A DNA stretch of 64,000 nucleotides from Arthrobacter terrae (GTDB lineage Bacteria; Actinomycetota; Actinomycetes; Actinomycetales; Micrococcaceae). Within the stretch, counting starts at the first letter, position 1, and the number at the start of each line of letters is the position of its first letter. The position numbers were made by a program, and so were the translations under genes. The notes under the pieces were generated by a model. It was not told where the DNA came from. It made no database searches and worked only from the letters and a program-made list of their open reading frames with translations. Positions 54,435 through 61,517 of this stretch are shown piece by piece. The stretch covers positions 1 through 64,000 of the forward strand of contig NZ_JADNYM010000001.1 of the NCBI RefSeq assembly GCF_015708085.1, given 5' to 3'.

Positions 54435-55079
54435 TTATGGACCTTCGGAGGATTCGTCCTCAACAGCCACAGCCGGACGGTCCGGGTGGTTGTAGCGGAC
54501 CAGAATGTCCGGTACTTGAACAAGCTCGTCCTGATACCGCGCCAATACCGGCACCGTGAACTGTGCGGGTATTGGGGTTCTGCGCTTGAGTACCGGCTCG
54601 TCCATGCTCAACAGAACGGTGAGGTCGAAGTCCAGCCAGCGCCCCAGCAGCATTGGCCCGGACACCAGCAAAACCAATCCCGGTTGTGCCTGTTTCCGCG
54701 CTACACGCACGGCACGATCCGTTCGAACGTCGTACAGGCGCGGCAGCCACGAGGAAGAAGCTCCCGCCTCAGGAGCCAACGGGTCCAACACCTCCCGCCC
54801 AAGGGCGGCGTAGTCGAACCATCGAAACTCGTAGCTGTCCGGATCGTCACGGCCGGTCTCGAGCCGCTGGGAGGCAGGCAGCTGGAAGTCTTCCAGATCC
54901 ACTACGGCCGCTGGCCGTCCGTTCTCCCGTAGCCACTGCGCGGTCCGGTCCGCCAGAGACCGCGGATTACCGGCCGGCGGTCCGTCGATCGCCACCCTCA
55001 GCCTGCTTGGACGTTCAAGGCAGCGTGCACCGATCAACCTCACTAGTGCCTGCGGCGAGTACGGCGTGAATCGGTGCAT
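54435..55079 (-). CDS. Uridine-kinase-like P-loop-fold protein with degenerate Walker A
   Basis: This 214-residue protein follows the pattern of actinobacterial uridine-kinase-like proteins: VAIDGPPAGNPRSLADRTAQ at the P-loop position, then DLEDFQLPASQRLETGRDDP, YEFRWFDYAALGREVLDPL and a late RYNHPDRPAV. The Walker A lysine is absent (GPPAGNPRS), so nucleotide binding, if any, is unusual. It is transcribed alone. The catalytic role of these proteins has not been shown, and the family name should be read cautiously. Confidence 0.78.
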   Translation of the reverse strand: MHRFTPYSPQALVRLIGARCLERPSRLRVAIDGPPAGNPRSLADRTAQWLRENGRPAAVVDLEDFQLPASQRLETGRDDPDSYEFRWFDYAALGREVLDPLAPEAGASSSWLPRLYDVRTDRAVRVARKQAQPGLVLLVSGPMLLGRWLDFDLTVLLSMDEPVLKRRTPIPAQFTVPVLARYQDELVQVPDILVRYNHPDRPAVAVEDESSEGP

Positions 55080-55470
55080 TTTCCGATTATGCCGCCAATC
55101 GCCGGCTCAGGCACGCAACATCTGCAAAGCGGTAGGCCACCACCCCTTTTTGCCGCGTCGGACCAACTGCCCGCAACGCTTCCACGGAGATCGTGTACCT
55201 ACATTCCTTCGTCCCGCTGGTTTCAACAACGGATTCTCCGACGAATTCCGTGCTCGTTTTCTCTAAGGCCAACGTCTGCAGAATTAGCGCAGTGCCCGAT
55301 CCGGGCAAGCGCTGGATATTCCCCGGCTGCTGAGCCGACGCCGCCACGAGTTGCCCGCCGCCGCCGCCGCCCAGTTCGCCGTCGCGCACTGACATTCAGC
55401 AGCACACTGGCCGGCCAACTTCTCTGCAACCCTCGACCGTTCACACCGTAGGCTTCATTCTCATTCTAGG
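55080..55470. other. Region with no well-supported gene
   Basis: Minus-strand and plus-strand frames of about 100 codons exist, but they overlap each other, contain Pro/Gly runs and match no family known to me. A start and ribosome-binding site could not be defended. Confidence 0.45.
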
Positions 55471-55479
55471 ATGCCGTTC

Positions 55480-55617
55480 ATGAACAAGCTCCTCCGTCAG
55501 CATCCTTACCGGTACATAGTTATTCCCCTGGTCCTGCTGTGGGTAATAGCGTCTTTGCTCACGAGGATGTTCGGCCGTGACTGGTCCGATGCTCTCTGGG
55601 GCCCATCCGGCACCTGA
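55480..55617 (+). CDS. Small single-span membrane protein, 45 residues
   Basis: The frame from the ATG at 55480 (AGGA eight bases upstream; a second ATG at 55471) encodes a single hydrophobic helix (YRYIVIPLVLLWVIASLLTR) after a basic leader (NKLLRQHP) and ends with FGRDWSDALWGPSGT. The charge distribution indicates N-in topology. The next gene begins two bases after the stop, suggesting an operon. The sequence matches no family known to me. Confidence 0.55.
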   Translation: MNKLLRQHPYRYIVIPLVLLWVIASLLTRMFGRDWSDALWGPSGT

Positions 55618-55619
55618 TT

Positions 55620-56030
55620 GTGTACTCGGCCTTCGCCGCAGTTTCGGTGCGTCAAAGGCGAACAACAGATGCCAGACTCAAAACTGAAGGCAGGACGCTC
55701 GCTTACCTCCGCTACCCGAGAGCCCTCCCAGGATCGCTAAGCAGCACGTGGAACCGAGGCACGGCCCGCCTTAGCCGCGGTCAATTAACATTCCAGGCGG
55801 CAGTCTACGAGTCGCTCGAGCCGTCCGGCCGGCCCACCACGTTCACCGTCGTTGGCATCCTTAATGAGGCCCGGGAACTACCGCCGCGCCAGGCCAAATA
55901 CGTGACCGACAAAGGTCTTGAAACAATAACGTTGAGAACCACGGCCGAAGACATCGAGATCGCGGCATTCCCCACAACCATGCAGGATATCCGTCGGGTG
56001 GTACTCGACCACCCGGAACCCGTCACCTAG
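55620..56030 (+). CDS. Hypothetical protein, 136 residues
   Basis: The GTG at 55620 starts a basic N-terminus (FAAVSVRQRRTTDARLKTEG), followed by a beta-rich segment (TARLSRGQLTFQAAVYESLE, RPTTFTVVGILNEAREL, ETITLRTTAEDIEIAAFP). Third-position composition looks coding and the frame is in tight sequence with the small membrane ORF. No family or catalytic motif is recognised. It might be a membrane-associated protein with its membrane anchor supplied by the preceding ORF. It converges on the exonuclease gene. Confidence 0.6.
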   Translation: MYSAFAAVSVRQRRTTDARLKTEGRTLAYLRYPRALPGSLSSTWNRGTARLSRGQLTFQAAVYESLEPSGRPTTFTVVGILNEARELPPRQAKYVTDKGLETITLRTTAEDIEIAAFPTTMQDIRRVVLDHPEPVT

Positions 56031-56063
56031 TCCTGCGCTGCCCGAACAGCGCAGTGCCCTGGC

Positions 56064-57005
56064 TCAAGCCGCTGAACCGAGTGCGCGTACAGCCCGCTCG
56101 AGCGAGCCACCCAGACCCCACTTCCCGGACAGTGATTCCAGCTCCTTACGGCGTTCGGCACTCACCGTCTGGATGCGCGCATCGACATCTTCGAGGTCGA
56201 GATCCCTGGCGACCGCGACGACGTGCGGCGCCACCTGAAGATACGCGGCGGAAGCGGTGATCTTTTTTCGCACCGACGCTGACAGCGCGGTTGCGGGCTC
56301 TTGGGACGCTTCGATGATCCTTGCCAGATCGCCGAACTGCGACAACAGGGCGGCCGCTGTCTTCTCGCCCACCCCGGGGACGCCAGGAAGCCCGTCGGAC
56401 GGGTCCCCACGCAGGACAGCGAAGTCTGCGTACTGACTCGGTGCAACCCCATATTTCGATACGACGACTGCATCAGTAACGAGCTCGAGCTTACTCATCC
56501 CGCGGGCGGTATAAATGACGCGAACTCCCGATGTGTCGTTGACCAGCTGAAACAGGTCACGGTCGCCGGTGACAATATCGACAGGAAGCCGGGACCGCGC
56601 CGCCAACGTGCCAATGACATCGTCGGCCTCGTAATCCTGCGCTCCAACGATCGGTATGCCGAGTGCGCCGAGAACCTCCCGGATGATCTTGATCTGCGGG
56701 AGGAGGAGGTCCGGTGTCTGCTCCACGTCGTTGCCACTGGGAACCAGCTTGGCCACGCGGTGTGCCTTGTACTCGGGTACCAGCGCCACCCGCCAGCGCG
56801 GGCGCCAATTATCGTCCCAGCAGGCGACCAGTTCAGTCGGCTCGAAATCCGTAACCAGCCGGGCGAGCATATCGAGCAGCCCACGAATAGCGTTGACCGG
56901 TGATCCGTCCGGGGCCCGGATGGTGTCCGGCAGCCCATGGAAGGCGCGGAAATACAGCGAAGCGGTGTCGAGGAGCATCAATCGTCCGGTCACACCAGCG
57001 ATCAT
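56064..57005 (-). CDS. 5'-3' exonuclease (Pol I N-domain-like, FEN family)
   Basis: This 313-residue protein matches the FEN/T5-type 5' exonuclease fold: MLLDTASLYFRAFHGLP, the metal-ligand acidic segment YEADDVIGTLA, VDIVTGDRDLFQLVND, then a helix-hairpin-helix (PSDGLPGVPGVGEKTAAALL). It removes RNA or flap DNA in replication or repair. It is a separate gene rather than part of DNA polymerase I, as is common in actinobacteria. Metal-binding aspartates are intact. It stands alone between convergent neighbours. Confidence 0.93.
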   Translation of the reverse strand: MIAGVTGRLMLLDTASLYFRAFHGLPDTIRAPDGSPVNAIRGLLDMLARLVTDFEPTELVACWDDNWRPRWRVALVPEYKAHRVAKLVPSGNDVEQTPDLLLPQIKIIREVLGALGIPIVGAQDYEADDVIGTLAARSRLPVDIVTGDRDLFQLVNDTSGVRVIYTARGMSKLELVTDAVVVSKYGVAPSQYADFAVLRGDPSDGLPGVPGVGEKTAAALLSQFGDLARIIEASQEPATALSASVRKKITASAAYLQVAPHVVAVARDLDLEDVDARIQTVSAERRKELESLSGKWGLGGSLERAVRALGSAA

Positions 57006-57140
57006 GGCACACCACCGCTGGTTGCAGTGCGCTGATCGAGCCGGGTAAACCGCATCAATTGCCGCCGCCTCTTCAAATTCAGCACAGACTGTGTCAAGCT
57101 AAGTATCCTTATGTTTCTGATATTTGGAAAGGCTAATTCC

Positions 57141-57356
57141 ATGATTGAAAAGCTTCACGATGCCGGCATCAAGAGCGACTATGCCTACATAGGTGGATTC
57201 GCCTCCATCGCGCTGTCCCTGACGTCATGGCTGGTGAGCCGGGCCCGGCCGTCCCATTCCAAGGCACAGTCTGACAGGTGGGGGATCTTCGTGGGGCACT
57301 GGGCGCCGACGTTTTTTGCTTTGGGGATTGCGCTTCGGCTGGAGGAGAAGAAATAA
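57141..57356 (+). CDS. Small two-helix membrane protein, 71 residues
   Basis: From the ATG at 57141 (GAAAGG eight bases upstream) the protein has two hydrophobic segments (YIGGFASIALSLTSWLVSR; GIFVGHWAPTFFALGIALRL) separated by a charged loop, and ends EEKK. The layout resembles small actinobacterial two-helix proteins of unknown function. A longer in-frame start at 57111 has a weaker site. It is followed by a strong intrinsic terminator. Confidence 0.72.
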   Translation: MIEKLHDAGIKSDYAYIGGFASIALSLTSWLVSRARPSHSKAQSDRWGIFVGHWAPTFFALGIALRLEEKK

Positions 57357-57433
57357 GGTCCGGCTTGTCACCCCAGCTACCAAGCCTGCCAGGGATCCGG
57401 GCTCCTGCGATCCCGGCGCTGGACAAACCTCAG

Positions 57434-57470
57434 ACGCTCCCCACGGCCTTGCGGCTGTGGGGAGCGTTTC
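57434..57470 (+). terminator. Intrinsic terminator
   Basis: A nearly perfect hairpin is formed by ACGCTCCCCACGGCC (57434-57448) and GGCTGTGGGGAGCGT (57453-57467), with a TTGC loop, followed by TTT. It lies downstream of the small membrane-protein gene, between it and the convergent FBP-domain gene, and could serve both. Confidence 0.85.
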
Positions 57471-57495
57471 GCGGCCAGCGGCTCTGAAGCGGCCG

Positions 57496-57987
57496 CTAGG
57501 CGCGCACTCGGGCGACGAACTTCCCGGTCCGCTCGCGTAGACCGCGGATCTGCCGGTCGACGACGACGGCCGGGTCCGGCTCAATGTCACTGGCCGGCGG
57601 CTCCTTCCGGACGTTGGCCGAACAGAGGAACTGCGCGCAGATGAGCGTTCCCAGGGTATTTCCGTCCCGGCCGGGCTGGCCGGCTCTTTTGGCTACCCAC
57701 AGGTAGACATCCTCTTCGGAGAAGACATCGCGGCACAGTTCGCACAGGACCTTGCGGTTCCTGGCGTTACCGCCCTGCGGGGCGCGGAGCATGAGCCCCA
57801 CCAGCCGGTCCCCAGCGTGGCTGACGAGATACCCACGTTGGGGCATCTTCTCATCCCGCCAACCCAGAAAATCCAGCCGGTCCCATTCCAGCGTTTGGAA
57901 GTCCGCAGGCAGAGTCAGTTTCGCCGCCTCTGAGCGGCTGGCATTGACGAAGCAGGCACGAATTTGTTTCTCAGATATTTTGTCCAC
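57496..57987 (-). CDS. FBP-domain (EF-G-binding type) zinc-finger protein
   Basis: This 163-residue protein has the actinobacterial FBP-domain pattern: ISEKQIRACFVNASRSEAAK, WDRLDFLGWRDEKMPQRGYL, then the treble-clef zinc finger with RKVLCELCRDVF and LICAQFLCSANV. Relatives bind elongation factor G and are linked with fusidic-acid-type resistance. Spacing of the two cysteine pairs supports a zinc site. The C-terminal helix is DRQIRGLRERTGKFVARV. Confidence 0.85.
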   Translation of the reverse strand: MDKISEKQIRACFVNASRSEAAKLTLPADFQTLEWDRLDFLGWRDEKMPQRGYLVSHAGDRLVGLMLRAPQGGNARNRKVLCELCRDVFSEEDVYLWVAKRAGQPGRDGNTLGTLICAQFLCSANVRKEPPASDIEPDPAVVVDRQIRGLRERTGKFVARVRA

Positions 57988-58987
57988 AGCAATGCGTCCT
58001 CATGGTAGGAAGTTGCTCCCTTGGAGCCGGTCATGCAGAAGGCAAGGGCGACAAGCGGGGCGGCCAGCTACCCAAGACCTCTTTCCCGGGTAGCCAAAAT
58101 CGTCACCGTCAGCGTCCTTGCATGCCCGCAGCCGCAATGCAGGCCTTTAAGGCCGCCCCGCTTTCCGCGGGTACGCTCAGCTGATTTGCTGTCGTCATTG
58201 CTGCCGTCCCCCTATCAGTGTGGAATCCTACCTGCGGAAGTTTAGCATTCAGGCATGCGCAGGGCGCCTGCTGACTAATGCGTGAAGCCGGCCCCGACAC
58301 CGCAGCCCCGACTCCTGCACCCGGCAATCACCACACACCGGGAATTCCGCGGTACAGCCCGCCGGCGGGCATGCTCGGTGGGATGTTCAAAAAAATAGCC
58401 CGGAAACCAATGCCAAATCCGTGCGTTAGCGGTAGACCGGATGCCACAGAGGCCGATCAGAATGCCGAAGATAAAGGCGCCATATCGCGGGCATTTCAGC
58501 TGGGTCTCGACGTGATCTTGACAAGCATATTTCCCGTATCTATAACTGAAATATAGTCGTTGTTGCCGTGGACCTGGCAGCACCCCTATTTCAGTGAAGT
58601 CAGGGAGCAGCACGTGTGTCTCTTCCATACGGCAAGCATCCGTGACAGCCGTCGCCAAGGAGCGGCGGCGTCCGGTATTACATCCGTCAGGTCCACAGCT
58701 TTTTTGCGGCCTCAACGGCATATGGGTGAGGGCCTCTGCATGGATCGCGAAGGGGATCCGGAAGTCCGCCTTTCCGGTCGAGGTGCAGCGGGCCCAAAGG
58801 ACAGCGCTGCGCTGCTGGCTACCCCACCGGCTGCGTGCCGGCGCACATCAGGCTTGATCGCAATGCGCCACCCCGGTCCTGGTGTTGCAGGCAAGCTTAA
58901 AGAAGCAAGGCCCTCATGGAAACTTCCAGATGCGTTGACCGCAACACCCAAGGGTCGCAACCGTCCCCGTGAGGAAGTGTGGTCGCT
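57988..58987. other. About 1 kb with no recognised gene
   Basis: Many overlapping frames of 60-150 codons exist on both strands, but none shows a domain, a clear start and consistent coding character. Local composition is mixed, with AT-rich segments near 58380-58560. It could hold decayed genes or the long 5' region of the following MFS gene. No tRNA or repeat array was seen. Confidence 0.5.
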
Positions 58988-60298
58988 ATGACCATCCCAA
59001 GCGCGTCAAATGCGCTTTCTTCTGCTCGATGGCGTCGGCTGGTGCCGATCGCCTTCATCACATATTCGTTTGCGTACCTGGACCGATCCAACTATTCAAT
59101 CGGAGCGGCCGGAGGACTGCAGGATGCTCTCGGGATAACCTCGGGCCAGACCGGTCTGCTGGGCGGCTTGTTCTTCATCGGTTACTTCATTTTCCAAGTC
59201 CCGGCGGCGCGATTTGCTGAACGACGCAGCGTGAAGACGCTGATGTTCTGGTCGCTGATTCTGTGGGGCATTCTTGCCGCTTTGCAAGGTGTTGTCCCAT
59301 GGTTCTGGGCCTTGCTGGTGATCCGTTTCCTGCTCGGTGTTGTTGAGGCCGCCGTTCTCCCGGCCATGCTTGTGTTCCTCGCGCACTGGTTCAGTGCGTC
59401 GGAACGAGGGCGGACTAACACGTTCCTCATTCTCGGCAACCCGGTGACGTTGCTGTGGATGTCGGTGGTCTCCGGATATATTATCGCGGCCACTAGCTAC
59501 CAGTGGATGTTCATCATCGAGGGACTGCCCGCGATCGCGTGGGCGTTCATCTTCCGCGCGGTGACCGCTGACCGCCCGGCCGACGCCGACTGGCTGGATG
59601 AGGCCGAACGCAAGTCCATCGAGAAGAAGCTTGCCGAAGAACAGGCCGCCCTGCCGGAACCGCTCGGACTTCGCCAAGTACTGACGTCGCGCAACGTCAT
59701 TATCCTCGCCATTCAATACGCCTTGTGGAGCGTCGGGGTGTACGGTTTTGTGTTCTGGCTTCCGACAATTATTGAGTCGGCCAGTCAACAAGGGATTGGC
59801 CTGACCGGCCTGCTCTCAGCAATACCCTATGCCGCCGCAATTGTGCTTATGATCATCGCCTCGTTTTTCTCTGACAGGTTGGGGCACCGGCAGCGGTTTG
59901 TCTGGCCCTTCCTGCTGGTGGCGACTGTGGCGTTCTTCGCGTCCTACCTGATCGGCCCCGGAAATTTCGTATTGTCCTTTGTGTTGCTCATAGTCGCCGG
60001 TGCGGCCATGTATGCCCCGTATGGACCGTACTTCGCATTCATTCCCGAGTTTCTGCCTGCGGATTCCGCAGCATCGGCAATCGGCGCAATTAATGCCTTC
60101 GGGGCGCTGGGCGGGTTTGCCGGTGCCTACGTCGTCGGGCTGCTCGGCGGCGGCACGAAGTCAGGGGCCGCGTTCGTGTTCATGGCTGCCTGCCTGCTCG
60201 CCTCGGCCGTGTTGATATTCTTCGTCAAACAACCGCAGGCTCCGGCCAGGGACACCGCTGGAGGGAGCACATCGGGCCGGCCTGCACCCACACGTTGA
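58988..60298 (+). CDS. ACS-family MFS transporter (organic anion symporter)
   Basis: This 436-residue transporter has the ACS family start (VPIAFITYSFAYLDRSNYSI) and the GLLGGLFFIGYFIFQVPAAR segment, then RFLLGVVEAAVLPAMLVFLA. A central loop carries DEAERKSIEKKLAEEQ, and the C-terminal half shows YAPYGPYFAFIPEFLPADSA. ACS members import organic anions such as glucarate, galactonate, phthalate or hydroxyphenylacetate. The ATG at 58988 has AGGAAG about ten bases upstream. No catabolic genes are adjacent, so the substrate is undetermined. Confidence 0.9.
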   Translation: MTIPSASNALSSARWRRLVPIAFITYSFAYLDRSNYSIGAAGGLQDALGITSGQTGLLGGLFFIGYFIFQVPAARFAERRSVKTLMFWSLILWGILAALQGVVPWFWALLVIRFLLGVVEAAVLPAMLVFLAHWFSASERGRTNTFLILGNPVTLLWMSVVSGYIIAATSYQWMFIIEGLPAIAWAFIFRAVTADRPADADWLDEAERKSIEKKLAEEQAALPEPLGLRQVLTSRNVIILAIQYALWSVGVYGFVFWLPTIIESASQQGIGLTGLLSAIPYAAAIVLMIIASFFSDRLGHRQRFVWPFLLVATVAFFASYLIGPGNFVLSFVLLIVAGAAMYAPYGPYFAFIPEFLPADSAASAIGAINAFGALGGFAGAYVVGLLGGGTKSGAAFVFMAACLLASAVLIFFVKQPQAPARDTAGGSTSGRPAPTR

Positions 60299-60399
60299 AA
60301 CCGAAAGAAGTTAGAGTCCCAGGCCAACAGCACCGCTGGCAGTGTTGTTTGGGCAACATCACATGGACATACCCGGGCGGATCCGGGTCTACTTAGTAC

Positions 60400-61338
60400 A
60401 TGTTCAGCAACAACTCTGACGGCGTCCGTGCCGGCACAGCGATGGCCGTAGCGGCCATGTGCTGCGTGCAGTTGGGCCTGGCCGCATCGATCGGGTTAGC
60501 CGATCAGCTCGGGCCCGAGGGCGTGGCATGGCTGCGTTTAGTGTGGGCCGCCGTCATAATTGTCGCCGTGTCGCGTCCTTGGCGGGCGCCGTTCAGCCCT
60601 GCGGTGCTGCGCACCTGCGTACTGCTCGGAATTGCGACGGCGGGAATGACCATGTTGTTCATGGCCGCGGTTGTCCGGTTACCGCTCGGGACCACCAGCG
60701 CATTGGAGTTTCTCGGCCCCCTCTACGTTGCCGTCCTGCGCGGACGCGGAACGGCCCGCTGGTGGGCACTTGTCGCCGCGGCCGGGGTTGTGGCTCTGAC
60801 CGAACCGTGGCAGGGAGGTACCGATCCGTTGGGCATTCTTTTCGCCCTCGGCGCTGCCGCCTGTTGGGCCGCATATATTGTGCTGACGCAGAGGGCCGGT
60901 GATGCTGTGGCCGGCCTGCACGCGCTGGGCATCTCCATGCCTGTTGCCGCCGTTGTCTCGACCATCGCAGTCGGTCCCTCGATCCTGGGCCACCTCAATT
61001 GGCAGCTGCTGCTCGTCGGTGCCGGACTGGCTCTGCTGCTCCCCGTGGTCCCGTTCAGCCTGGAACTGCTCGCGCTGCGCAGGCTGCCGGCGTCCGCCTT
61101 CGGGACGCTGATGAGTCTGGAGCCGGCCATCGCCGTAATGATCGGGCTCAGCGTCCTCGGCCAGGTCCCGCGCGTCAGCGCCCTCATCGGGATTGTGCTG
61201 GTCATCGTCGCGGGAATCGGCGTCACCGTGGAGGCAAACGGACCGAACGTGCGTGCGGCCCGGAACAATACCGAAGGCCCCGGGCGGGCTGCGGGCGAAT
61301 CCCCGGTCATCGTTTCGACGGAGCGTGAGAGCCGGTGA
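60400..61338 (+). CDS. EamA-family exporter (RhtA-like)
   Basis: This 312-residue protein has ten hydrophobic segments in two EamA halves. Features are WLRLVWAAVIIVAVSRPWRA, TSALEFLGPLYVAVLRGRGT, a second copy SLELLALRRLPASAFGTLMS and EPAIAVMIGLSVLG. RhtA/EamA proteins export amino acids or related metabolites. There is no strong ribosome-binding site. TCTACT six bases before the ATG could be a -10 for a leaderless mRNA. It follows the ACS-family gene. Confidence 0.87.
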   Translation: MFSNNSDGVRAGTAMAVAAMCCVQLGLAASIGLADQLGPEGVAWLRLVWAAVIIVAVSRPWRAPFSPAVLRTCVLLGIATAGMTMLFMAAVVRLPLGTTSALEFLGPLYVAVLRGRGTARWWALVAAAGVVALTEPWQGGTDPLGILFALGAAACWAAYIVLTQRAGDAVAGLHALGISMPVAAVVSTIAVGPSILGHLNWQLLLVGAGLALLLPVVPFSLELLALRRLPASAFGTLMSLEPAIAVMIGLSVLGQVPRVSALIGIVLVIVAGIGVTVEANGPNVRAARNNTEGPGRAAGESPVIVSTERESR

Positions 61339-61517
61339 AGTGCTCCTCAAGGGTATTCCAGCTACCTAAGCGGGCACCGACACACCCGCAGCGCTGCGTG
61401 CTTTCGTTGGTGTCGCCCGGGCGACGCTGCGCATATTGTCGGCCTGGGTAAGGTCCGAGTCCGACGACATCCGGGATCAGAACGCCGGCGGATGCAGTTC
61501 CCCGCCATGACCGGCAG

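Noticed and set aside
58275-58721. Minus-strand frame of 148 codons in the gene-poor region
   Set aside because: It has mixed composition, overlaps other open frames and shows no recognisable domain or start signal.
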